A stretch of 64,000 bases of DNA from JAFDZW01 sp964404255 (GTDB lineage Bacteria > Bacteroidota > Ignavibacteria > Palsa-1295): the NCBI GenBank assembly GCA_964404255.1, contig CAYOJJ010000009.1, positions 1-64,000 on the forward strand, in the 5' to 3' direction. Positions 51,283 through 59,889 of this stretch are shown piece after piece. The stretch's first letter is position 1. Every line of letters begins with the position of its first letter. The notes beneath the pieces are model-generated. The model was not told where the DNA came from. It saw only the letters and a list, made by a program, of their open reading frames with translations, and did not search any database. A program made the translations under genes and the position numbers.

Positions 51283-51735
51283 ATGATAGAAGAAAAGACG
51301 ATCAGAACTATGAAAGAAACAAAAGCAGCGAAAAAGCCGACGACGATTGATCAGTTTATAGCCACTTGCCCGAAGCAGACGCGTGAACGACTGCGAACAA
51401 TACGCGCAATGGTAAAGAAAGAAGCGCCGGAAGCCGAAGAGGCCATTAGTTATGGTGTCGCCGCCTTCAAACTGCATGGTATGCTGATCTTCTTTGCCGG
51501 CTTCAAGCATCATGTCGGTATATATCCCCGTCCTAAGGCACTGGCGGATGAGCTCGCGGACTATAAAGGAGGCAAAGGCACGATCCAATTTCCTAACGAT
51601 AAGCCATTGCCGCTACCAATCATCAAAAAAGTTATTAAGCAGCGCCTCAAAGAAAATCTGGATAAAGCAGCGCTGAAAGCACTGGCCGTCCCATCAAAGA
51701 AAAAGACCATTAAAAAGAAAAAAGATAATGAGTAA
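51283..51735 (+). CDS. DUF1801 family protein
   Basis: A 150-residue protein starting at ATG 51283, with an alternative at 51310. It matches DUF1801 (YdhG-like, sometimes called an iron-chaperone fold): IDQFIATCPKQTRERLRTIR, then ISYGVAAFKLHG, then GIYPRPKALADELADYKGGK and TIQFPNDKPLPLPIIKKVIK, all in family order. A long basic C-terminal tail (KKKTIKKKKDNE) is added. Biochemical function is unsettled. The start of the next gene overlaps it by 8 bp. Confidence 0.87.
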   Translation: MIEEKTIRTMKETKAAKKPTTIDQFIATCPKQTRERLRTIRAMVKKEAPEAEEAISYGVAAFKLHGMLIFFAGFKHHVGIYPRPKALADELADYKGGKGTIQFPNDKPLPLPIIKKVIKQRLKENLDKAALKALAVPSKKKTIKKKKDNE

Positions 51736-52141
51736 CGAAGCAACACTACGAGCCTTTATACAGCGCGTCTGGAATGAGCATGATAAGAGCGCCGTTGCCG
51801 AATTTCTGCATTCAAGCTATACGATCTTCCTTGATGGAGGCGATCCCTACGAAGGTCTAACGCTAAGCCAGGAAGAATTTATCAAGCGTCTTGATGCCAG
51901 CTTTGTCCCATTTCCCGATATTCATTTTGAGATCCAGACATTGATCGAAGAGCTGAACACGATCGGCATCACCTGGATCATGACCGGTACTAATCTTGGT
52001 CCCCTTGGCAGGTACCCGGCTACCGGAAAACCTATCAAGACGAATGGCATTACTATATATCATTTTACTCATGGCAAGATCAGCGGCCACAGCCAGGTAT
52101 ATGATAGCGCTGTCATCTCCAAACAGCTCGGGTTTATGTGA
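51728..52141 (+). CDS. SnoaL-like / ester cyclase family protein
   Basis: A 137-residue protein of the NTF2-like SnoaL family. The N-terminal RAFIQRVWNEHDKSAVAEFL, the middle EEFIKRLDASFVPFPDIHFE and the last third TWIMTGTNLGPLGRYPATGK plus ITIYHFTHGKISGHSQVYDS match the ester-cyclase/SnoaL layout. Members either cyclise polyketides or bind small ligands without known catalysis. It overlaps the end of the DUF1801 gene by 8 bp, so both are expressed together. Substrate unknown. Confidence 0.8.
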   Translation: MSNEATLRAFIQRVWNEHDKSAVAEFLHSSYTIFLDGGDPYEGLTLSQEEFIKRLDASFVPFPDIHFEIQTLIEELNTIGITWIMTGTNLGPLGRYPATGKPIKTNGITIYHFTHGKISGHSQVYDSAVISKQLGFM

Positions 52142-52254
52142 TTGGCATGAGTTTTGTTGTTAGGATACTGTAAGGCAGGGAAGGTTAGTTGCATCTTATA
52201 TATAGAAGGCAAGCCCTCTTGCTGGAATATGTTTTCTTAAAAGTGGTATTAAAA

Positions 52255-53679
52255 ATGAGAAAAGCACCAGCATTAATTGTATTTGTGCTTATAATAGTAT
52301 CTATGCCATACGGAGTAGCGGCTCGCTCTTTTGGTGTAATGGATACTTCACAGCAATACTACCGCCCCAAAATACAGAAAATAGTAAATGAATTAGATTC
52401 TGCAAAACGCCTGGATTATGAGAGCGTTGGTTTTGGAGGAGAAACCACCGACACATACCTGGCTTTTAAATCGTTAAGTTCGAAAGCTACGATCGAAGAA
52501 TTAGTCCGCCTGACTGATCATGAAAATCCTATCATTCGTGGATATGCTGCCTGGGGGTTAGTCGATAGAAAATACCCGGCCCTTAGTACAGTATTACTAA
52601 AGTTTTTGCAGCATGATCAATTCGTCAGTATGATAAACGGCTGTATAGCAGGCCGGCAAATGCTTTCTGCTATACTATATTATAAGATAAAATGGCAGCC
52701 GAAATATGCCCGGGATACCTCTTTTTATCTCGACCAACGCCGCCAATGCGTGCGTCAGGTAATTAATACATGTGATAACGGCTCTTTGTTAGAAGATGCG
52801 CTGCTATGCAATGGTGCCGATGAAAAAACTTATGCCAGGATTCGGGGGCTGGTAATGCTAAATCCCACTTCTGAGTCGCTTACAGCATTAGCATGTTATC
52901 ATAAACAAGAAGATATCAAGCTGATCCGGGCTGCAGGTAGTAAAGGTTTTATGGCAATCGCAGCATTTCCGGATAGTATTGCCTGGGGTACTCTTTTGGA
53001 ATTCAAAGATTCAGAAAAATCGCTGGCTTATTTTCAAAGTATTGCGGCCTATAAAAATAGTGCTGCCAATGACCTCCTGACCGAGATTTACACGACCTGT
53101 GACTCGCAACAATGTATTAGATTGGATGAGGCACTCGTCGATTACTATTGCCCGATATTTAGAGCCTTAATCTTACAAATTTTTTCGGAGAAACAAGTGA
53201 TCGATCTTGCGACAACAAAAGTATTAATACACGATAGCCCTGAAGAAGCAGCTATCTATTTCGCTCGTGGGTTAAGTACCGGCCGACAACCTGTCTGGCA
53301 AGAATGGAATAATCATTATGGGACGAAAGATTCTATTTTGCCACTGATGTTGGATATAATAACTCATCGCAATGCTACGGCTTTACACGATATTTATTCT
53401 AAGGGAATTCTTTATTGGTATGGCACCGACTTATATTCTTTATTAGACCATGCTTCAAAAGCCGAGTTACGGACCCTTCTTCCTGAACTCCTTCAGCGGA
53501 TAAGTTCGGTACGGTATCCGTACGAACTTTTTGCGGTTACAGAGGCGGTTTTCTCCTGTAGCAAGGAAAGTACTCAAAAAGTCATGGATTATTTAAATAC
53601 AAAAAAAGACCGATGGGATGAAGGAAATTGGGGGGAAGCATTTAGAAAACTTTTCAGGAAATATAAGATCAAATATTAG
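52255..53679 (+). CDS. Exported HEAT-like repeat protein of unknown function
   Basis: From ATG 52255 the protein has 474 residues with a signal peptide (about 1-25, ending in GVAARS). A longer frame from 52189 would lack a signal start. The helical segment near the N-terminus has DHENPIIRGYAAWGLVDRKYP, a HEAT-repeat pattern, and further helix pairs follow. Many Tyr and Cys residues are scattered through the rest. No enzyme motif is visible. It is probably a periplasmic scaffold. It is convergent with the Ycf48-like gene on the minus strand. Confidence 0.6.
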   Translation: MRKAPALIVFVLIIVSMPYGVAARSFGVMDTSQQYYRPKIQKIVNELDSAKRLDYESVGFGGETTDTYLAFKSLSSKATIEELVRLTDHENPIIRGYAAWGLVDRKYPALSTVLLKFLQHDQFVSMINGCIAGRQMLSAILYYKIKWQPKYARDTSFYLDQRRQCVRQVINTCDNGSLLEDALLCNGADEKTYARIRGLVMLNPTSESLTALACYHKQEDIKLIRAAGSKGFMAIAAFPDSIAWGTLLEFKDSEKSLAYFQSIAAYKNSAANDLLTEIYTTCDSQQCIRLDEALVDYYCPIFRALILQIFSEKQVIDLATTKVLIHDSPEEAAIYFARGLSTGRQPVWQEWNNHYGTKDSILPLMLDIITHRNATALHDIYSKGILYWYGTDLYSLLDHASKAELRTLLPELLQRISSVRYPYELFAVTEAVFSCSKESTQKVMDYLNTKKDRWDEGNWGEAFRKLFRKYKIKY

Positions 53680-53749
53680 CAATGGAACGCCAGTAGTAAA
53701 AGTACTATTATGAAGAGTATGGTGCCGAGTTCAGATAACCAGGAATATG

Positions 53750-55054
53750 TTACTTAGCAATTACAAATCGAATATTCTGAATTCCATCATGACCTCTAAC
53801 ACGAGCAATATAGGTACCGTTAGGATAAGTACTGGTTCGTACTTTAAGGTATCTATCGGCGCCGGTTGAAAGAAGTAGCTTGCCGGAAAGATCGAGAATA
53901 TCAACGCTGCATCTTCCGTCATAGGGTAAGGGAATAAGAATAACATCGGAGGCAGGATTAGGATAGGGAAGTGGGTGGTCGGCTGAAGTAGGTACCGCAA
54001 CTGAAGAAAAGGGCTGTGTTCTGAATGTGTGAACAGCCAATGAGATCACATAGGCGGTGGTATCATCGATCCTGCGACAGCGGTTGAGACCTTTGAATGC
54101 TGTTGAATTATACCCTTGCCAGCTATCACCTCCATCAGAGGTAAGATAGACTGTATCCTGATACCCACCCGCAATGCCATGATCTTTGTCAATAAAACAG
54201 ACTCCTTCAGGATACCACTCTAAAGCAGAAAAGCCCAGACTGGACTCGCTCCAATGCGCGCCGCCATCCGTAGTTTTCAGGATGAATTTTTCAGTATTCG
54301 GTCTTCCCTGAAGAGCGACATAACCATCGAGCGGCGTACGAAAATAGATCTTCCAGCCTTGCTCGCCAATTCTCGGTGACCGGTAAAGAGTGTTCCAATG
54401 AGCCCCGCCATCGGTTGTTTCGAGAATCATTGCATTCCCATTCTTGAAATTATCGCCGCCAACCGAGCCACTTACAAAACCATGAGTTTCTGTAGGGAAG
54501 TAGCAATCGACGAGAGATTTGGCATAGGGTGACATATCAGTCGATGTAAAACTTTCTCCGCCATCGGTTGTACGGATAAATACGGCAACAGAAGTAGAAT
54601 CATATAACCCATTATCAAAGGCACCGGCAGCGCACATCGTATGATCGTTAACAATGGACATCCCACAGATACCGGCTGGTTTGGGATCCGGAAGTAGCTG
54701 GTCGTGCCAGGTTTTGCCGCTATCATTGGTCTTAAGAAGAACGTGACCAGTCCTTAATGTACCGATCCATCCTTTGGCAGCAGTATGAAAGCCGATACAG
54801 CGCGTGCCGGTGATCTGCTTATTATTAGTATCGAGAACCGGATGAAAGGAGGTTATCCCATTATTTGCCGTATGGAGAATTCCGCTATATTCGATACCGT
54901 ACGCAAAGGTCTTTGAGAGGAAGTACATATCTTCAAACCGGCCTCCACCGGTCGAAGACATAGTAGGAAGCTCGGGCCAGAGAGAATCGGGAAGCGATTG
55001 CTGCGCCAGGGCAGACGAAATAGAAAATAACCACAGGAAGAATAATACTTTCAT
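53750..55054 (-). CDS. Secreted Ycf48-like propeller protein with T9SS sorting domain
   Basis: A 434-residue protein with a signal peptide (about 1-18, ending in ALAQ). At least four blades carry the Ycf48/BNR pattern LLKTNDSGKTWHDQ, IRTTDGGESF, ETTDGGAHWNTLYR and LKTTDGGAHWSES. A T9SS type A domain closes it: PLPYPNPASDVILIPL, then CSVDILDLSGKLLL and PNGTYIARV. It is predicted to be exported to the cell surface. A protein of similar design lies at 61201-62910. The binding target is unknown. Confidence 0.84.
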   Translation of the reverse strand: MKVLFFLWLFSISSALAQQSLPDSLWPELPTMSSTGGGRFEDMYFLSKTFAYGIEYSGILHTANNGITSFHPVLDTNNKQITGTRCIGFHTAAKGWIGTLRTGHVLLKTNDSGKTWHDQLLPDPKPAGICGMSIVNDHTMCAAGAFDNGLYDSTSVAVFIRTTDGGESFTSTDMSPYAKSLVDCYFPTETHGFVSGSVGGDNFKNGNAMILETTDGGAHWNTLYRSPRIGEQGWKIYFRTPLDGYVALQGRPNTEKFILKTTDGGAHWSESSLGFSALEWYPEGVCFIDKDHGIAGGYQDTVYLTSDGGDSWQGYNSTAFKGLNRCRRIDDTTAYVISLAVHTFRTQPFSSVAVPTSADHPLPYPNPASDVILIPLPYDGRCSVDILDLSGKLLLSTGADRYLKVRTSTYPNGTYIARVRGHDGIQNIRFVIAK

Positions 55055-55162
55055 ATTTACTCAAGAACGTTTTTAGCACAACACGACAAGATAGTACAAG
55101 TTTTAAAACGAACTACTGAATTATTACTATATTGGTAGGTACATTTATAGGCACCTATTGAT

Positions 55163-56191
55163 ATGAGAGGAACAGCATTAGAAATTACGAACAGGTTCGA
55201 GACGGTTTCCTACCAGGCCTTTGACGATGGATGGGATACGCAGCTCGAAGAGTTGCCGGTCGTGCAGACACAGTTTCTGAACGATCGTGCAAAGTCGATC
55301 CTATTTAAGAACGACAGTCCGGATATTCCGATGGAATATTCGATCAACCCCTACCGCGGTTGCGAGCATGGATGCGCATATTGCAGAGCACGGCCGTACC
55401 ACGAGTATCTTGGCTTTAATGCCGGTATCGACTTTGAATCCAAGATCATGGTCAAGCACGATGCACCGGAATTACTTCGCAAAGCATTCGATAATCCACG
55501 GTGGCAGCCAAAGTGCATCATGATGAGCGGCAATACCGATTGCTACCAACCGGCAGAGCGGAAGTTCAAGCTTACGCGGCAATTATTGGAAGTCTTTCTC
55601 GAGTATAAGAACCCGGTAAGCATTCTCACGAAGAATGCTTTAATACTGCGCGATCTTGATCTGCTAAAAGAGCTTGCCGATCAAAATCTCGTTAGCGCAA
55701 TGCTCTCTATCACCTCACTCGATCCGGACTTACGCCGAAAACTCGAGCCACGTACTTCCACGGCCGGTATGAAGTTCAAAGCGATGGAGACACTGGTGAA
55801 AGCGGGTATTCAGACAGGAATTATGGTTGGGCCGATCATTCCAGGGCTTAATGATAGCGAAGTGCCAAATATCCTTCAACGCGCCAGTGAGAACGGAGCA
55901 TCATTTGTTGCTCATACGATCTTGCGATTACCGCAGGCTGTAGCGCCAATCTTTGTGAACTGGCTCGATGAGAATTTTCCCGAGAAATCAAAGCGAATAC
56001 TGGCCCGGGTCGAGATGATCCGGGGAGGGAAATTAAATGATGCTAACTTCGGTACACGAATGACGGGTACCGGTGCCTATGCCGATTTTATGCATAATCT
56101 TGTTCATACTCTTTCGGTAAAGTATGGAATGCACCGAGGACGAAAACCACTGGATATGAGTATTTTTAAGCGGCCGGGCCAGTTGTTTTGA
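55163..56191 (+). CDS. PA0069-family radical SAM protein
   Basis: A 342-residue radical SAM protein. The cluster motif is CEHGCAYC in INPYRGCEHGCAYCRARPYH, which matches the PA0069 family and resembles SplB-type photoproduct-lyase-related enzymes. GNTDCYQPAERKFKLTRQLL and LSITSLDPDLRRKLEPRTST are the following family blocks. The family's own reaction is not established. The ATG at 55163 follows a 108-bp gap and there is no obvious operon partner. Confidence 0.92.
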   Translation: MRGTALEITNRFETVSYQAFDDGWDTQLEELPVVQTQFLNDRAKSILFKNDSPDIPMEYSINPYRGCEHGCAYCRARPYHEYLGFNAGIDFESKIMVKHDAPELLRKAFDNPRWQPKCIMMSGNTDCYQPAERKFKLTRQLLEVFLEYKNPVSILTKNALILRDLDLLKELADQNLVSAMLSITSLDPDLRRKLEPRTSTAGMKFKAMETLVKAGIQTGIMVGPIIPGLNDSEVPNILQRASENGASFVAHTILRLPQAVAPIFVNWLDENFPEKSKRILARVEMIRGGKLNDANFGTRMTGTGAYADFMHNLVHTLSVKYGMHRGRKPLDMSIFKRPGQLF

Positions 56192-56259
56192 CTTGTGCTG
56201 CAGAAACTATTTACTTTTGAATGAAGTAGTTACAGTCGGATAAACACATAGAGACGATT

Positions 56260-56754
56260 ATGGCACTCCATTTAGAAAAACTTTTATTTCTATGTATTCT
56301 GGTAGCAATGGCACCAATTATTTGCTCGTGTGGACTTTCAGCGACTCCAGAAGTACAACAGTATAAATTCTATCACAACTCAGATTGGAATAAAGAACAG
56401 CGGATAGCTGGTGAGAAAATCGCTTTTATGTATCACGATGAGTTCGCTACTCATATTGGTACTACCGATGAAGGGGGATATCGGGCTGTTTATTTTACCA
56501 TTAATCCCGCCTTATCAGAATTTGAGCTGAAAGATTCAGAGATTACACCTTTAAAGATGTATCAATATTATAGTTGTTTTTGCCAGCAATGTGAGGATAC
56601 ACTCCCTATTCATATAGGAAGTATCTCAGGGCAGAAACTAAATAATAATCGCTGGCATATTCAGCTCGATGCAATACAGACCTCTACCTACGGTGTATAT
56701 GTCGATACCTGTCATCGAACGACTATCGAGCACGACTTCGAACTCGATAATTGA
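56260..56754 (+). CDS. Hypothetical exported protein
   Basis: A 164-residue protein with a hydrophobic N-terminus (LLFLCILVAMAPIICSC) that could act as a lipoprotein signal, with lipobox-like CSC (Cys at about 24). The mature part has no recognised domain; it is Tyr/Cys-rich and ends in TTIEHDFELDN. It ends 5 bp from the convergent alpha/beta hydrolase gene. Function unknown. Confidence 0.55.
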   Translation: MALHLEKLLFLCILVAMAPIICSCGLSATPEVQQYKFYHNSDWNKEQRIAGEKIAFMYHDEFATHIGTTDEGGYRAVYFTINPALSEFELKDSEITPLKMYQYYSCFCQQCEDTLPIHIGSISGQKLNNNRWHIQLDAIQTSTYGVYVDTCHRTTIEHDFELDN

Positions 56755-56759
56755 TTCGA

Positions 56760-57554
56760 TTATAACCCTTTCTTTTTTAGCCAATCCAGCGAATATTCCG
56801 CAATCTCTTTCCAACCGTGATCCATCGTTAAAGAATGACCGCGGTTCGCAAAGGATTTGAATTCCGTAACGGCCGGTGATTTGCGATATTTTTTGAAAGT
56901 AGCTTTAGAAAGTACTGGCGGAACGATGTGATCGTTTTCTCCGGAGACGATGAGTAATGGACCGCGATTGGCATTCGTGGTATTTACTTTCGTCTCAGAC
57001 CACGGATTGAACGCAGCGGTTGCGGCTTGGAATAATGGTCGCCCCGGCGCCGGTATCGTATTCTTATCGAACATATCCTTCGCTTCGCTTTCACTTACAG
57101 CATTTCCAAATGCATATCGGAATTGATTATAATTAAGGGAGACTGCCTTTGTAAGATTAAACGGATTACTAAGCACCGGTAAGGCTGATTTTAAGGCCGA
57201 GAACGGTAGCTGCCAGACTCCTTTTATCGGCGCCGGATCAATGGCAATGGCGGCCGATGCTACATTTCTTCCGAGAAGATTCTGGACTAATAAACCACCG
57301 AACGAATGACCTATCAATATAGGTGGTTGAGAAAGCTTAGAAATAAAAGTGGCATGGCTATCGGCAACTTCTCTCACTCCCCGGTTAGCTATTGCTACAG
57401 CCTTCGTTCTTGAATCGGCGACAGTAGAACCATCCCCCGGCCAGGGTGGAGTATAACATTCATAACCGTTGCTTCTGAAAAAATCTGCCCACGGTTCCCA
57501 AGCGGTTGGATGGATCCATAATCCATGAACAAAGACAATAGGCTTATTAGACAT
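56760..57554 (-). CDS. Alpha/beta hydrolase
   Basis: A 264-residue serine hydrolase. The nucleophile elbow is GHSFGG (Ser84), the acid is Asp208 in SGENDHIVPP and the base is His240 in NRGHSL. VFVHGLWIHP is the oxyanion-side strand. It should be a cytoplasmic esterase, lipase or similar hydrolase, since no signal peptide is visible. The substrate is not determined. It is convergent with the gene ending at 56754. Upstream, 57652-57768 on the same strand holds a T9SS fragment. Confidence 0.88.
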   Translation of the reverse strand: MSNKPIVFVHGLWIHPTAWEPWADFFRSNGYECYTPPWPGDGSTVADSRTKAVAIANRGVREVADSHATFISKLSQPPILIGHSFGGLLVQNLLGRNVASAAIAIDPAPIKGVWQLPFSALKSALPVLSNPFNLTKAVSLNYNQFRYAFGNAVSESEAKDMFDKNTIPAPGRPLFQAATAAFNPWSETKVNTTNANRGPLLIVSGENDHIVPPVLSKATFKKYRKSPAVTEFKSFANRGHSLTMDHGWKEIAEYSLDWLKKKGL

Positions 57555-57651
57555 ACGAACCTCGACGATAATGAATACAGGATACTACTCGGCAACGTTC
57601 TATGCTAACTTGTGCACCTATCTATTCGTTCTTAAATAATCCTATAAAAAA

Positions 57652-57768
57652 CTACTCAATTAGTACTTTCCTGTGGCCGATTGTGCCATCGGATAAAGAA
57701 AGGGTTACCATATACGTAGCCGCCGGAAGAGCCGGTAATTCTATTTGAAGTTTGAGTATGCGAATGAA
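57652..57768 (-). pseudogene. Relic of a T9SS type A sorting domain
   Basis: On the minus strand the frame ending at the TAG 57652-57654 reads 38 residues of a T9SS tail: IELPALPAATYMVTLSLSDG, then TIGHRKVLIE and the stop. This is the last two strands of the sorting domain with its LPAxxYxVxLxxxDG...RKVLIE pattern. The frame is closed by TGA at 57769-57771 and TAA at 57778-57780, with no start codon or N-terminal domain in any frame upstream. The rest of the gene has therefore been lost or moved, and I read it as a decayed fragment. Confidence 0.55.
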
Positions 57769-57823
57769 TCATATCCTTTAATAATTTGGTCTTTATAAAA
57801 AAAATGGATGGTAAATTTGCTGT

Positions 57824-58630
57824 ATGAAAATAGCAATATATAAGTCGCTGTGGGGAATGGAAGGTACTTTGGAAAGCCATTTCCGATCTGTTTCAGAAAC
57901 CGGCTATGAAGGTATTGAAAGCGCCATTGCCGAAATGCCAGATAGGGAAAAGCTTAAAAGATTACTAACCGAGTACTCTTTAGACTATATACCGCTAATT
58001 TATACGGAAGGAAATTCTATTACCGATCATATAGAAGATTTCCGGCGGCTTGTAGGAATCGCTTCAGCAGTAGAACCGGCAAAAATTGTTGCTCATGCCG
58101 GCCGAGACTTATGGAGTTTTGAGGATCAGTGTCATTTTTTTGAAGAAGTCTTAAAGATCGAGCAGGAAATTGGTATTCCTATTGCTCATGAAACGCATCG
58201 CCGCCGCCCGCTTTTTTCGCCCATGAATGCGGTAAGATTATTTAAGCAATTTCCCGAATTAAAGATCAATGCCGACCTTAGCCACTGGTGCTGCGTGACC
58301 GAATCGATGCTCGAAGATCATTCCGAAGCAATTGAATTAGCAATAAAACGAACTATCCATATTCATTGCAGGGTAGGGTATGAAAATGGTCCCCAGGTTT
58401 CCGATCCCCGCATAAAGCAATGGGCTGAGCATTTGGAGAAATTCGAGGGCTGGTGGTCCGAGATGGTAAAGAACCTTGATACAAATAATGAGCTAATTAC
58501 CGTCACCCCTGAATATGGGCCACCGACCTATATGCCAACAACACTGGATACCAATAAACCGGTAGCCGATCTTATGGATATTTGTTTGTGGTCTGCCGAA
58601 CGCTTCAGACGCATCTGCTCTTTAGGATAG
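57824..58630 (+). CDS. TIM-barrel sugar isomerase/epimerase-like protein
   Basis: A 268-residue protein of the xylose-isomerase-like TIM barrel family. The metal-binding set E/D/H/E is spread as expected over the barrel strands: Glu in AHETHRRRP, Asp in NADLSHW, His in IHIHCRVG and Glu in TPEYGPP. It therefore probably isomerises or epimerises a sugar or a related small molecule. There is no signal peptide. Its last 9 bp overlap the convergent DUF952 gene. The substrate is unknown. Confidence 0.87.
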   Translation: MKIAIYKSLWGMEGTLESHFRSVSETGYEGIESAIAEMPDREKLKRLLTEYSLDYIPLIYTEGNSITDHIEDFRRLVGIASAVEPAKIVAHAGRDLWSFEDQCHFFEEVLKIEQEIGIPIAHETHRRRPLFSPMNAVRLFKQFPELKINADLSHWCCVTESMLEDHSEAIELAIKRTIHIHCRVGYENGPQVSDPRIKQWAEHLEKFEGWWSEMVKNLDTNNELITVTPEYGPPTYMPTTLDTNKPVADLMDICLWSAERFRRICSLG

Positions 58631-58963
58631 CGATTCGGGATCAAACGAAAAAGATCCATCGGAATTTGGCTCAAGAGGATCTACAGAAACGATCGCTTCT
58701 TTTTGAATCGGGCCGTACACATGGGGGAAGTGTTCTTCTGCGCCTCCCGAATTTTCCCAAACTACGCGCGAGGATAATTGCGACTCATCTATTGAAATTA
58801 CTATCAAATCTTTTCTTCCTAAAAATAGCGCAGTAGCTATCGCTGCAACCTGATTGCCATTCGAACAATGGATAAATCCTTTAGTTTGAAGGGATGGATC
58901 GGTGAAAATAGTAAGATGCCGCTGGGCCTCCCAATCTTCAATTGTCGTAATATGATAGATCAT
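58622..58963 (-). CDS. DUF952 family protein
   Basis: From ATG 58963 the protein has 113 residues; an ATG at 58993 adds ten residues unlike the family. The DUF952 layout is complete: IYHITTIEDWEAQR, then KGFIHCSNGNQVAAIA, then LIVISIDESQLSSRVVWEN, EEHFPHVYGPI and a short acidic tail. The family has no proven function; its conserved HxS and H-V-Y-G elements look like ligand sites. It is convergent with the TIM-barrel gene (9-bp overlap). Confidence 0.88.
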   Translation of the reverse strand: MIYHITTIEDWEAQRHLTIFTDPSLQTKGFIHCSNGNQVAAIATALFLGRKDLIVISIDESQLSSRVVWENSGGAEEHFPHVYGPIQKEAIVSVDPLEPNSDGSFSFDPESLS

Positions 58964-59041
58964 ACTATAAATATAGCATATAATCTGAAACATCCCCGGA
59001 ATTTCTTCATATATTTGAACATCGTAATATCGTAACCCTTT

Positions 59042-59773
59042 ATGAAAACCTGGATCAGTGCTTTAATTTTTGCGGTCGCCATCGTCGCCGCTGCTATGGT
59101 TCTTGCCGGAACCTGGAGAAAGACCCATGAGACTAAAGAGACGATCCGGGTAGTCGGCCTTGCCGAAAAAGATTTTACTTCCGATCTTGTCATCTGGAGC
59201 GGCTCATTCTCGCGCCATTCGATGACGGTGCAGGAAGCTTATTCCCAGCTTAAGAAAGATGCCGATAATATCAGGCAGTACCTTGTCGGCAAAGGGGTGG
59301 ACGCTAAGCAAATTACCTTTAGCGCCGTCTTCTCGAACAAAGATTATAAGTACATGTACGATAACAACGGCCGCCAGACGAACCAGATATTCGATGGTTA
59401 TACCCTGAGTCAAAACGTAGAGATCGAATCGAAGGAAGTCGATAAGATCGAGATGATCTCGCGGGAAGTGACCGAGTTACTGAATATGGGAATAGAATTT
59501 CAATCGAATGAGCCGCGCTACTATTATACCAAGCTTGCCCAGCTGAAGCTGGAGATGCTCGCTTCTGCTGCTGCTGATGCCCGAACCCGCGCAGAAAAAA
59601 TCGCGAAAAATGCAGGTGGTGGCCTGGGCGGCCTGCGTAATGCTCAGATGGGGATTTTTCAGATCACCGGTCAAAACTCCGACGAAGAATATTCTTACGG
59701 AGGTACCTATAATACCAGTTCGAAGAATAAAAAAGCTTCGATCACTGCCAAGTTGGAATTCGCCATCGATTAG
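59042..59773 (+). CDS. SIMPL domain (DUF541) protein
   Basis: A 243-residue protein with one N-terminal membrane helix (ISALIFAVAIVAAAMVLAG) and a periplasmic SIMPL domain: IRVVGLAEKDFTSDLVIWSG, an alpha helix with YSQLKKDADNIRQYLVGKGV, then FDGYTLSQNVEIES and a C-terminal helix with SAAADARTRAEKIAKNAGG. It fits the short group of SIMPL proteins better than the paralogue at 13563-14606. It is probably anchored in the inner membrane. No operon partner is seen. Confidence 0.87.
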   Translation: MKTWISALIFAVAIVAAAMVLAGTWRKTHETKETIRVVGLAEKDFTSDLVIWSGSFSRHSMTVQEAYSQLKKDADNIRQYLVGKGVDAKQITFSAVFSNKDYKYMYDNNGRQTNQIFDGYTLSQNVEIESKEVDKIEMISREVTELLNMGIEFQSNEPRYYYTKLAQLKLEMLASAAADARTRAEKIAKNAGGGLGGLRNAQMGIFQITGQNSDEEYSYGGTYNTSSKNKKASITAKLEFAID

Positions 59774-59862
59774 TACTCGCGAATTCCCAAGCCTTAGGGC
59801 TTCTTTACTATTATTCTGATTGACGCATCCTGCGTCAGTTCTGCCTTCATTAGAAATACCAA

Positions 59863-59882
59863 AAGGAGAATGGTATCTCCTT
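59863..59882 (+). promoter_or_regulatory. Hairpin sequestering an AAGGAG upstream of the MFS gene
   Basis: AAGGAGA (59863-59869) pairs with TCTCCTT (59876-59882) around ATGGTA. The AAGGAG would be a good ribosome-binding sequence, but it is 21 bp from ATG 59890 and 15 bp from TTG 59884. The hairpin could mask it or simply be incidental. Confidence 0.35.
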
Positions 59883-59889
59883 ATTGATT

